This document shows, piece by piece, positions 55,801 to 62,756 of a stretch of 64,000 nucleotides of DNA (position 1 is its first letter; every line of letters starts with the position of its first letter). The notes below the pieces were generated by a model. It searched no databases. It was not told the origin of the DNA and saw nothing but the letters and a program-made list of their open reading frames with translations. This DNA is from Schistocephalus solidus (lineage: Eukaryota; Platyhelminthes; Cestoda; Diphyllobothriidea; Diphyllobothriidae), in NCBI GenBank assembly GCA_017591395.1, contig WEDG01006415.1, forward strand, positions 124,001-188,000. The letters are read 5' to 3'. Made by a program: the position numbers and the translations under genes.

Positions 55801-56629
55801 GTTATATTTGTCATGAAAACCATCGCGCCAACCATCCAAGCTTAATTAAGAACGCCATATATGGCGTTCTGAAAAATCTCCGGAATATTGAGAATTTTAA
55901 TATTAGTATTAACTAGGAAAATTAAATGCGGTAGCTGCAAAAAAAACTTTGTTACGCAAAAGTTTCGGATTCCACCGCAAGCCCATCTTCAGAGATTAGC
56001 ATCAAATAAATGTTGACCTGCCTATATAGGGTAAAATTTCTTTTCAGCCAAAGAAGAATTATCACCATTTTGGGAAAGGAAGAGACTTACGTGACCACGC
56101 ATTAGGACTTGTTCATTTTTCTCCACATCGTATATGACACCCAGGTGTGCCGAAGTATAAAAAAGTTTTATATTTCTCCCCGAGCTCAGGTTTATCACAG
56201 GCACGTTTTGATTGAAACCTAGGACTCTAACTGGTTTGAGGACTTCTCGAGGTTCAGCTTGGCCTTTTGCTTCCTCCATGGCACGATTAGATACGTTGGT
56301 GTCTGGCCGGCCGCCTGCAGATGCTGGCATACTTGTTTCGGGCTTATGTGAATCATCATTTAGGGCAGAAAAATCTTCTGTTTCGTTGATAGTCTGGTCG
56401 AAGTATGTCTCCGTATCACGTGGATAGACTTCCGAAGACTTAAGATTGCGCTCTTCCCTGTCCATGACGACTCTGAGAGTGGTCTTTGTAACAGAGTGGG
56501 GATCCCCTTCGTGCACAGTAGATGTTGTGACAAGGGGACGAAGCTGTTCAGCTGACTCTGTCTTGTTGACGGCATCTACATTTTGAACCGATTTTCCAGG
56601 TGTCACATCATCTCTTGCATTGTTTGCAT
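22521..56629 (-). CDS. CFAP251: CFAP251/WDR66-like cilia- and flagella-associated WD40/EF-hand protein (16 exons placed)
   Basis: The product is a WD40 protein with an EF-hand-like C-terminus. In other organisms CFAP251 belongs to the calmodulin- and spoke-associated complex at the base of radial spoke 3 in motile axonemes. In a flatworm it would be expected in flame cells, sperm or ciliated larvae. The exons, listed separately, align in order with human WDR66 from the first WD repeat to the C-terminus. Telling matches are SIVTGDAEGRIRFSD, YCGMVKTWNY, PRLLTLGED, LMCRKTVLAP, AFTTGGPDNSIHMWKID and PFVMRAIGFFPTDEQ. Every donor and acceptor phase agrees, and exons 2-16 sum to 2802 nt (933 residues plus stop). 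Exon 1 adds about 180 residues, of which the first ~120 are a charged, poorly conserved region. The initiator ATG is not located and may lie upstream of 56.7 kb or outside the window. Introns range from about 130 nt to over 7 kb, and the larger ones hold the transposable elements listed here. Confidence 0.9.
24376..24564 (-). CDS. CFAP251: CFAP251 exon 15
   Basis: 189 nt, phase 1 to 1, between CCTTTGCAG and GTAATC. It encodes YINHRDRYGTILDDIAQAFW and PVIDRNHLLTVIQTL. A cysteine-containing insertion (CTPLCPHRNIC) relative to vertebrates lies in the middle. Confidence 0.9.
24972..25062 (-). CDS. CFAP251: CFAP251 exon 14
   Basis: 91 nt, phase 0 to 1, between TTATTGTAG and GTGAGC. It encodes IELMMNEVKFSAFYETGHYT and DSIDLDTFIK, matching the family's IFNEIKFGEY ... 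INLPDFLK. Confidence 0.9.
25465..25640. repeat. tRNA-SINE family 1, head-to-head dimer with palindromic centre
   Basis: The minus-orientation head cactcttaccatcgagctac and a plus-orientation head meet at the self-complementary ACGGGCCCGT (about 25489-25498), which is the 5' end of the tRNA-like unit on both strands. The plus tail ggccaataagccagaaatgg follows at about 25607, as in the 35-37 kb units. Both heads are diverged. It lies in the CFAP251 intron between exons 13 and 14. Confidence 0.55.
26987..27209 (-). CDS. CFAP251: CFAP251 exon 13
   Basis: 223 nt, phase 2 to 0, after CTCTCAAAG. It encodes VLIAQASLYSDDMVPFYNML, LKDYFYLALLRQQGISSMDT and IPFVMRAIGFFPTDEQ, the start of the EF-hand-like region; the donor is GTGAGA. 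Confidence 0.92.
27844..28137 (-). CDS. CFAP251: CFAP251 exon 12
   Basis: 294 nt, phase 2 to 2, after AACTTTCAG. It encodes ILALPENETENTPPSSPLRN, LIFLTNERLGLVLLPLDGDP and AFTTGGPDNSIHMWKID, the last WD blade; the donor is GTGCGT. Confidence 0.92.
28257..28740 (+). mobile_element. Penelope-like reverse-transcriptase fragment
   Basis: An open frame of 161 codons contains FFLDELAMHRTNGELSTTAY, HRYHSNQPMVHKCDVVRALF and QRIQIYNSYPEDR. This is the typical order of the Penelope-like RT thumb region (FLDVLVxRxxxGxLxTxVYRKPT, YHSxHPxxHKRxxVRxLxxR). The catalytic palm upstream and a GIY-YIG endonuclease downstream are not seen, so this is a truncated copy, probably dead. It lies between CFAP251 exons 11 and 12, in antisense orientation. 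Family assignment is from motif order only. Confidence 0.6.
29395..29520 (+). repeat. tRNA-SINE family 2 copy
   Basis: A plus-orientation head gcctcgtagctcagatggtt at about 29447 is followed by ccgacgagtttttcac. The upstream body matches the inverted copy near 30050. The B-box is decayed. Confidence 0.5.
29905..30255 (-). repeat. tRNA-SINE family 2, tandem copies
   Basis: The best head of the family is at 29950-30033: reverse complement GGCCTCTTAGCTCAGTTGTC (A-box) and GAGTTCGAATCCCACCG (B-box). A body of about 200 bp follows on the right, and a second truncated head starts at about 30230 after the repeated tract cgtgaaaaactcgg. The unit length matches the 21.5 kb locus. Confidence 0.65.
30515..30741 (-). 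CDS. CFAP251: CFAP251 exon 11
   Basis: 227 nt, phase 0 to 2, after CTTTTTCAG. It encodes VEYDIPNSKDGNLEL ... FICIANSESKLKLINVVTLM and CRKTVLAP. The donor GTTGGC is less canonical but gives the phase needed by exon 12. Confidence 0.88.
31275..31293. repeat. (TA)n microsatellite
   Basis: An uninterrupted run of alternating T and A, 19 bases. Confidence 0.9.
31775..31890. repeat. Degenerate telomere-like (GGTTAA/TTAGGG-like) tract
   Basis: The tract contains tagggttaag, tttagggttaagggc, aaggttatggttagg and aggattaaggttaaggg in one orientation within about 115 bases. It is an imperfect interstitial array inside a CFAP251 intron, not a chromosome end. Confidence 0.6.
32396..32569 (-). CDS. CFAP251: CFAP251 exon 10
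   Basis: 174 nt, phase 0 to 0, between CCTACCTCAG and GTGAGC. It encodes DSEMSTTLLKRISPEQGDIW, RYVGRYRAHSRPIVDVMF and PRLLTLGEDRMI. Confidence 0.92.
32778..32835. repeat. (AAAAAGT)n-like simple repeat
   Basis: Repeats of aaaagt/aaagta with length variation across about 58 bases of nearly pure A, G and T on the plus strand. Confidence 0.8.
33134..33406 (-). other. Unassigned exon-like open frame
   Basis: A minus-strand frame of 90 codons (HAQEEIRPRNIPIQRAFSVE ... DGFDRYFGHAFC) begins right after a strong acceptor (cttttttttctag at about 33420-33408). The composition looks coding, but no family was recognised. It ends at a stop (33134) with no clear donor before it. It lies in the intron between CFAP251 exons 9 and 10, whose phases join without it, so it is not needed for that protein. 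Confidence 0.3.
35340..37327. repeat. Large head-to-head array of tRNA-SINE family 1 (303-bp units)
   Basis: Three minus-orientation heads (B-box complements at 35387, 35690, 35993) plus a fourth truncated inside its B-box at 36296-36304 are spaced exactly 303 bp apart. After a turn-over at about 36304, three plus-orientation heads follow (B-boxes at 36482, 36785, 37088), also 303 bp apart. Each unit has an A-box (tggctcaatggtagagcg), a B-box (gggttcgaatccc), then a ~230-bp body. The acceptor and anticodon stems do not close, so these are tRNA-derived rather than functional tRNAs. Units are nearly identical, implying recent amplification. The array ends in (AT)n at 37309-37327. The long open frames in it are a by-product of the repeats. 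Confidence 0.85.
37309..37327. repeat. (AT)n microsatellite at the array edge
   Basis: A run of about 19 bases marking the right end of the 303-bp array. Confidence 0.85.
38478..38751 (-). CDS. CFAP251: CFAP251 exon 9 (5' boundary uncertain)
   Basis: The distal part is firm: LLAVGCTSGRVMMLDGIDLN ... LAFSQDSEYFAYV, then a GTAAGT donor (phase 0). The frame is open upstream through VDQTSVCVKFEATLHGDSS. An acceptor at 38752 (GCCGAG) gives the required phase but sits in a SINE. About 20 residues (IIFGKFLATW and neighbours) have no counterpart in the family and look intron-like (ends CCTTTTAG at 38618), but no GT donor in the needed phase exists. Confidence 0.7.
38731..39185. repeat. tRNA-SINE family 2, inverted pair
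   Basis: A minus-orientation decayed head lies at about 38738-38830 (ggtggtctcggcagg ... agccaacattctaggcacg). The body then appears in plus orientation (gcttaggaaatcctgcttgg, aattggtggattccatacg) and leads to a plus head at about 39090-39170 (gagtcttgtagctcagg). This is the same divergent layout as the 21.5 kb locus. The left arm overlaps the predicted start of CFAP251 exon 9. Confidence 0.55.
40828..41310 (+). other. Unassigned open frame of 160 codons
   Basis: An ATG-initiated plus-strand frame (MDREDGNVKVSYHFKVIDEK ... RCLLKLHS) with no motif that I recognise. It lies antisense in a CFAP251 intron between exons 8 and 9. It is longer than most chance frames here, but without homology or splice evidence it may be a fragment of an unrecognised repeat or a chance frame. 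Confidence 0.2.
41842..41901 (-). CDS. CFAP251: CFAP251 exon 8
   Basis: A 60-nt exon, phase 2 to 2, between CTCCCTAG and GTAAGC. It encodes DLVTVAGYCGMVKTWNYKS; the CGMxKxWNY motif is strongly conserved in WDR66. Confidence 0.88.
42035..42090 (-). CDS. CFAP251: CFAP251 exon 7
   Basis: A 56-nt exon, phase 0 to 2, between GCATTACAG and GTACGT. It encodes LIQREEYSIVNAVATHPK, matching the family's AICAISCHP segment. Confidence 0.85.
43027..43165 (-). CDS. CFAP251: CFAP251 exon 6
   Basis: 139 nt, phase 2 to 0. The acceptor CCTTGAAG is weak, but an in-frame TGA just upstream and the phase both support it. It encodes GLNQFANTKYPEDATIPREK and FVVEDFVVSTSHAVLASIGV; the donor is GTGTGT. Confidence 0.8.
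43542..43691 (-). CDS. CFAP251: CFAP251 exon 5
   Basis: 150 nt, phase 2 to 2, between CTTTTAG and GTAAGT. It encodes VSTGVSIVTGDAEGRIRFSD and ends ADRGLIDG. The VTGDxxGxIxF blade is diagnostic of the family. Confidence 0.92.
44264..44351 (-). CDS. CFAP251: CFAP251 exon 4
   Basis: 88 nt, phase 1 to 2, between TTTTCTAG and GTAGGT. It encodes FTQESCYKSAVKLVPMHKTA and ITFLGITS. The adjoining intron toward exon 3 is over 7 kb and contains the RTE LINE. Confidence 0.85.
44906..45035 (+). repeat. Dispersed ~130-bp repeat, copy 1
   Basis: Begins cagggacggtaaattgcg and ends in the tract caagacagagtcaagaagaa. It lies at the 5' side of the RTE LINE and may be its 5' UTR. Confidence 0.6.
48785..49215 (+). 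pseudogene. Decayed C2H2-like finger array of the RTE polyprotein
   Basis: Repeated units read S.SLVGHLQIL (48788), HMRIHDSGIHHNKD (48870), RISLVGHLQIDCTELGES (49060) and LFGHMRLHKNLRQK (49189). Most upstream Cys pairs are lost. Spacing between units is 100-190 nt. The function in the live element is presumably nucleic-acid binding (inference). Confidence 0.6.
49569..49700 (+). repeat. Dispersed ~130-bp repeat, copy 2
   Basis: The least degraded copy: gcagggacggtgacttgcgc ... gtgatagtagccttgcgctg ... gacagagtcaaaaagaccgg. It follows the RTE finger array and may be the 5' end of another RTE copy in tandem. Confidence 0.65.
49701..51770. other. Intronic sequence, no further gene recognised
   Basis: G+C-rich RTE-related sequence continues to about 50060. 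A 97-codon open frame at 50056-50349 has no motif. The remainder, including a G9 run near 50850, is unassigned intron of CFAP251. Confidence 0.4.
51776..51947 (-). CDS. CFAP251: CFAP251 exon 3
   Basis: 172 nt, phase 0 to 1, between ATGCAG and GTATGT. It encodes NLDGPMQSYAPPLNNETFKQ ... LTGTSRGILIVWQTSHRPKK, matching the family's VGKFSQS ... LVVWDIHRP region. Confidence 0.9.
52530..52640 (-). repeat. Dispersed ~130-bp repeat, copy 3 (inverted)
   Basis: The reverse complement contains ggacggtgacttggtcgtga, agtgatagcagacttgcgc and ggtgtcaagacagtg, matching copies 1 and 2 in the opposite orientation. It lies in the intron between exons 2 and 3. Confidence 0.55.
54052..54423 (-). CDS. CFAP251: CFAP251 exon 2
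   Basis: 372 nt, phase 0 to 0, between TGCCTAG and GTAAGT. It encodes VNTIRSTCCSKDKRWLVTGD, GPDSAVILWDAKT and PDARYLATLSSDIDNQVFAI, two WD blades ending VIFYDW. Confidence 0.92.
56091..56629 (-). CDS. CFAP251: CFAP251 exon 1 of those placed
   Basis: Ends at a GTAAGT donor after ...VLMRGH (phase 0). The C-terminal part (RVLGFNQNVPVINL ... LFYTSAHLGVIYDV) matches the first WD repeat of the family. The upstream part is charged and low in conservation. The 5' limit is an acceptor-like AAAAG at 56630; the frame is open to beyond 56702, so the start is uncertain. Confidence 0.75.
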
Positions 56630-56702
56630 CTTTTAGACAACAGGGTTGGTGAAAGTAAGGTATAAATGCTGCTAAAAAATTAACATAATCTATTGAACTC
56701 AA

Positions 56703-59700
56703 CTCTCTGCAAAACAGCCTTGGCCTTGCAGGAAGATCCCAGTTAAAAGTATTTAAACTGAAAACAGCATCTCATGAAGTTAGAATTTTTTATAGGCTGC
56801 GTTTTTCTGCACAATCTAACAAATAACTACGGCAAATCGGCTGCCATGAAAGAATTTTAAATTCTTTGAATATTTCACCATTGTTATTTCAATATTTCAC
56901 CGTGAACCATAACAGATCAAAATATAAATATATGAGGCTACAGCAACAGCTCTTCAAGCTAGAACGCAAAAAATCCTGATTTATCGATTGAAAAATGATC
57001 AATCATTACGAAGGATTCGTGTATGCATCAATTTTTTGGTAATCCGATCAATATCTTAAGGCGAACTCGTGATCTAAAATAAAAAATGCTAAGCGCTCAG
57101 TTCTAAGTAATTTCTTTGATAACTAGGACTTTTACATCATCATTTAGGCGAAGAAAGTTTATTGAATGCACAAACATGCAGTTAAACCAATTGCAATACA
57201 GATTAGCTTTTCGTATTTTGCTTCGCACAGAGACACTGTCAAAGTTCAGTATTTTCCACCTTGCATAAAAGGTCTGCTCAAGCAACAGGGCAAGAACTCG
57301 GCTGCAAATTCTTAAAAAGGATGGAAAAATTTCAAGTGAGTATAGGTTAAATGGATTTATTATAGTATGAGAATGTAGTGTGTTTTTGGTCAGAAGCTGG
57401 AGGATGTATATGTTAGTAAGAAAACTCTAAATTCCTTTCATCTGCCATAAAATAAGCCTACATTAGAGCACTGTTATAGCAATATAAATGCGAGACTGCA
57501 CTAAAGATGGCGAATGGGGTACAAGGTTTTCGCTAAAAGAACTAAAACGGCCTCAAATAATTTGAGGAAAATTATATCGCAAAGCGCCGCAATCGTCAGG
57601 ATTTAATACTATTGAGTTCTGATAAAAAATGTCCTACTCTGATATGAAAACGGCACAAACAATTTTCTGGAGCTTATGTGACAATGAACAGAAAAAAATA
57701 CTTTAGATTAGCACAGATTAATGTGGTATACCTTCAAATTTTTGTAAAATTCGAGAAAATCTGAAGAAATAGGTAAATGCGTTTTAAAAACAGAATTTCA
57801 ATTAGTAATCACATCGTCGTGTTAATGAACACTATAGAACTGCAAATACCCTCTCCACGCATTAATGCTACATCACTCAGCAGTGCATAATGTTGCCAAC
57901 TATTAAAGTAATAAGTTCAATGGTTTTGCAATCTTAAAATTTACGTTGATGCGCATATTCAGCATTGAAACTGAAAGAAAACCTAATCTTGTTTAAGAAT
58001 CCCACTTTGGCCTAGATTTACGGTTCAAACCCAGTTAAAAACCCGGTAAAACGTCATGTAGTAACGATCAACCGTAAACCGCAAGAAAGTTAACATGAGC
58101 AAAGTTGACTCACGCGGTCTTCGCTCAGTTAAAACCCTAGTTCCCAAAAAACAACTCAGATAATTTATGGTTAGTTTCCTCCAAACATCTCTCAACCACT
58201 CCCAGAAATTCCAAGGTTGATGAAGTCAGACCGGTTAGATAATATAAATAGGTTTATTTCTCAAGCTAGAAAACAACTTGGTAAGTTTTCAGTCAACAGA
58301 AGATCCGTTCACCCGCAGTTGCAATATAAATGGTTAAGTTCTGAAGTTTGTCCGAACAATATCGCACGCGTAACGTACTTACGTTACGCTCCCTTCAAGA
58401 TGATAGCACTTAAATAAGCGCATAACTATCCTACTGAAGGAAAATTTATCCATTATTTGGAAAATAGCAGTTTACAAAAATTCGTTAGAATCTTCAGAAC
58501 TATCATTTGTATTTCCCTCGTTAATGTGCCAAGTGCGCACGTAACTACTATTTTGAATTTTTCAAATACAAAGAATCTCTTCTATAAATGAACTCCAAAT
58601 GCACAACAGCATATAACCAAACAAAAGAGCATAATAACTGTGAGTTATAAAAGCTATAAAAAGTTGTCAACTTATAGCTTTGATGTCAATTTATTTGACC
58701 GTAAAAAATGCATGGATGAATTACTGCCTCTGCTCTGTGTAAAAATGTAAGTTCCCTTTGTCTGCTATTCTAAATGAAGTACAAAAACCTGGGACTTAGG
58801 TTTCGTAGGGATTTAGAACAGGAAAAAGTTTTTACTTGAAATATCTTCTTCGCTCTCCTCAACCGTCATAGAAATTTCGAAACGTTCACAGCACTAGTAA
58901 ACAATAAGCCTGTAAAAACAAACCCTATTAGTTACGATTAATCAAGTTATAAAATGTTAGGCTAGCTTCACCTGCTTTAATAGTTTGACAATTTTTGCAA
59001 AAGCAACGATGTACAGCTCTTAAATCGATTGGAAAAATATTTGAAATAGGGTTTAGTTTGTCTGTAGGAGAAGTTGTAAAATCGATAGTGAACTACGGAT
59101 AGCCTATGTCCATGCCGATGTAACTACGATCTACTTAAGGCTAATTGTCGGCAGTATTTATGAAGCGTACACAGTCTTAGTATTTGTATATGGTGTTGGG
59201 ACTGGTTTGAAAAGATTTAAACGAAATTAGTAGGCCTTATTGACTAACATTCCTAGTGACTTATGGATACTATTCTGATAGCGTTTTCATGAGCAATTCG
59301 TGTTAGTACTTACAAGCCATTAAGTTTTAACCAACTGACACTTTAAATCCAATTGGCATTTTCAATGATGGTCGTCTTCAATTAGGTGTTCACCAGCTAA
59401 ATAAGAAGCATAACCCCCTCCTCCTATCTATCTTGAGCCTTGCGGCTCATTACACTGTTTCTGAAAGTTTTAACTGTGTTACGTTATAAGTCGAAAAATG
59501 CAATGCATTTAACACTCACGACCTCTATTAAAATTTGATTTGTTAATCGTGAACACTGCAGATTCCTTATTCGATCGCCTATCTTTTACCTAATAGCGTT
59601 TACTATATATATCAACTAATTAGTTCTCCATCAAATACACACAGCGGAAGGATTAGTACATTAACGGATGCTTGGAGATCTATTCTGTTGTGTTCTATTC

Positions 59701-59785
59701 TGAAATATTTGCTACCGCTCCGGCATGGATTACAGTTTCGAAGGAGTTCTGGAATAAGGTGAACCCACTGTAAACACGTCGTCAG
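56703..59785. other. No gene recognised; possible 5' end of CFAP251
   Basis: A+T-rich. Short open frames only. N-terminal exons and the promoter of CFAP251 would be expected here or beyond the window, but the family's N-terminus is too variable to find by eye. Confidence 0.4.
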
Positions 59786-59789
59786 TCCC

Positions 59790-61225
59790 CCTCTAAGTAT
59801 GGTTATGAAATTCCCAATTTCCTAAATTGAGATAAATGTTTCGTCCTCGATGACAGCGGCAAGGTGGAATTGTTTAGTGCATTCTTTGTTAATCATCTTC
59901 CTACGGATGCTGAACCACCTCCGTCGTTTCATCCGAATTCAGTCCAAGTTCTCAATAACTTTAATTTCTTCTTAGACTTAATTCAGAAACAAATAATCGT
60001 CTAGAAACTTCCCACTCTGCGAGAGCTGATGACATTCAAAATGCAATTTTTAAGAAAAGGACAAGCCTTTTCCGATTACTTAGCCCCTTATAATCACCCT
60101 ATTTCTCAGATGGATTTTTTTCTGACACGTGGAAGATTTTTTTCCTCCAGTCTTCAAGTCCGGATCTCGCTTGGGTGTTATTAACTGTCGAGGCGTTCAT
60201 AAAACTCCAGCTCAAACAAAAATTTTTAAAAATTTAACTTTAAATGAAATTATTTATTCCTTCCTAGTAATAACCATTTCAGCTCTACTCGGCATGGTTT
60301 TTTTACTTGGCCTGGAGACTTCGCTTCGTAATTAAAAGCCATCAATGTCATAGCTCCTGGAGAACTCACGTTATCATGTGTGGCATATTTCAAGGAATGG
60401 CCTTGATTCATCTAATCTTCATTCTTAACATCACAATATTTTAGCACTGCTGAAAAATTCGCACACATTCATTTAGGCTAATGATATTGAGTGAAATTTT
60501 TCAATTGCTTCGGACACTTCCAATATGTTTGATGAAAAAATTACATCTGATCTGATTATGCTGTCGAAATATACTTCGACTTGGAAAAAAATGTGTTTTC
60601 TTCATACAAGTGTAGTTTCATGTGTTTTGGCCCCGCCAAACTTCCTGGACCCACGTTGTTTCAAAATAATCCACTTTTATAACGCTCCGCCATAAGGGAT
60701 TAAGGCCTAATTTACCCGAATAAGCTTGCATTACCACCACATGCGGATTGAATTTTTTCAAAGGCTACCCAATTTGGTGGTTTTATATCACATATATTTC
60801 TTCCTTCAAGAATTAAAGGTACAACTTTCCATATGTTTGGTTTTCCCATTCTAGCATATTGCTGCCCCCTCTTTGGCCAAATGAATGCCTGTGACTATTG
60901 TAAGATATAAAATATTCAGAGTCTTTAGCAAAGGCATTATTCTCTTCCTGATTTCAGTATATCTTATACTAAGAGATGTGAATTAGCGAGCATTGGATTG
61001 CAGTGGATTAGAAGACTCAAATCTGGCCTCAGTTTCCTGTTTCGTATTAAATCTAAACCTTATCTTCCACGAATTAATGCCCTCACTCCCTTAGATCAAC
61101 ATTATACCACTCGTTATTCCTCCATTATCATTCCAATGCCTATTTGCTCTTCATCTAACCGTTCTCACTTTTTTCATCTAAATAGGCTTAATTCAGTTGT
61201 TCAGTATATTTTAGGGTAATAGCCA
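59790..61225 (+). pseudogene. Decayed jockey-like LINE fragment (second family)
   Basis: Starts with a pre-RT segment DDSGKVELFSAFFVNHLPTD at about 59849. It ends with an RT thumb reading ISYTKRCELASIGLQWIRRL KS followed by GLSFLFRI near 60955-61040, the pattern of the region where LINEs have LSYxxRCxxLGLxSLxxRR. Between them the palm is unrecognisable and stops are frequent. The wording differs from the CR1-like copies at 7-14 kb and 61.3 kb, so this is another lineage. Confidence 0.5.
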
Positions 61226-61313
61226 TTGCCGTTGAAGATCTTATTAAAATAGTAAGTAAAATTTTCAATTTGAAGTACATATGTTTCTTTTTTTGGAATA
61301 AGCTTCCGTAAAA

Positions 61314-62652
61314 ATGCCCAAGGAGTTTTTTACTGTCTTAAATAGTAATTGGTTTCTATTAGGTCAAGTCGTGGATACGAGAAGATGGCACGCGGTTCAC
61401 ATCGCCTTCATTGACTTTCAAAAGGCCTTCGATACTGTGCGGCACAAGAGACTGCTGTACAAGTTAGAAAGAATTGGAATCAGAGACAAACTCCTCAGGT
61501 GGATCGAAAACTTCCTCGTGGGTCGGCGCCAGGTTGTGTGCATCGGCCAAGAGAGGTCAAGTTCTGCTGCGGTCGATAGTGGGGTAATTCAGGGTTCAGT
61601 ACTATGGCCAATACTGTTTTTAATATACGTGGACGATTGTGTCACGAATCTGGACTGTGAAGCAGCAATGTTTGCCGATAAAATTCAAATCTGGAATGTA
61701 ATCCAGAGCCCTGCTGATTAAGATAAACTACAGATCAACCTAACTTGGTTGGAGGAGTGGTCGATTCATTGGCTTTTGCGGTTCAACATCAATAAATGTT
61801 CAATATCTCGCTTAGGCAGCCCATCTGGACCTGCCGAAAGTAGAAACTACTTTCTGAACAGTAAGGCCTTAAAGGACGTGGAAACCCAAAAGGAACTTGG
61901 TGTGCTGACGACCACCACCTAAAAACCAGCCGCTCACTGCTCGAAAGTGGCGAAGAGCGCAATCGCGGTGCTGTATGCCATCAGACGAGCCTTTTTGGAT
62001 TTCGACGAAGATCTCTTTGCTAAGAATTTTGGAACATTCACTAGGCCGCATTTGCAATATGCTGTTCAAGCCTGGAAACCCTGAACAGTTCAAGATCAGA
62101 ACTGTCTCGAAAGAGTACAGAGGAAAGCCACCAAAATGATTAGGAGTCAAAGCTCCTTGCCATATCCAACCCGCCTAATGAATCTTAATCTTTTCTCTTT
62201 GAGTTATAGGTAAATGCGTGGTGATCCTCTGCAGACATTGCGCATTGTGAAGGGATCGAATTGATGCCAAAAATTCTCGGACTTCTTTGAATTTGCCGCC
62301 ACGACCCATCTCCGAGGTCACCCATTAAAACTGCTCTTCCAGTAGGCGAGACTGGATTTCCGCAAGTTCTCATTCTCTGTCAGAGTGGTTAAACCATGGA
62401 ATGCCCTCCCTGAAGACGTTGGGACGTCACCATCGCTGGGAAGCTTTAAAAGGAACCTCGAAATTTTTATGTCCTCAAACGAGCCTGAGCGATGAGGAAT
62501 TTATCTTAACCCTTGAGAGTCACACACCACATGTCAAATTTTATGATCACCTTTTGTACTTTTGCAAGCCACACGGTTCCTCTACAGACCACACTTAATT
62601 TTACGTTACAAATAGGGTACTCAAAGGCCCATGCATATTTCCCTCAATATAT
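61314..62652 (+). pseudogene. CR1/jockey-like LINE RT fragment
   Basis: The open part (61314-61721) reads HIAFIDFQKAFDTVRHKRLL, RWIENFLVGRRQVVCIG and IQGSVLWPILFLIYVDDC, then MFADKIQIW, where the second Asp of the FADD motif is Lys, so it is catalytically dead. After a stop, the remainder of the family's C-terminus continues to about 62500 (ELGVLTTTT, AKSAIAVLYAIRRAF, LERVQRKATKMIRS, LRGHPLKLLF, RVVKPWNALPEDVG). It lacks the 5' half. It belongs to the same family as the 7.4 and 11.1 kb copies. Confidence 0.8.
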
Positions 62653-62674
62653 TGAATTGAATTGAATTGAAAAA
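62653..62674. repeat. (TTGAA)n tail at the 3' end of the LINE
   Basis: Three to four copies of a 5-base unit (ttgaattgaattgaattgaa) right after the LINE C-terminal region and an A+T-rich 3' UTR. Short 3' tandem repeats are typical of CR1-group elements. Confidence 0.65.
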
Positions 62675-62756
62675 ACGTACCAGAAGCGTATTTACCATTA
62701 ATAGTGCGGGTTAAGAAGATGAGCCTTGCGTTAGCTGTTCCCATATATTGATCAAC

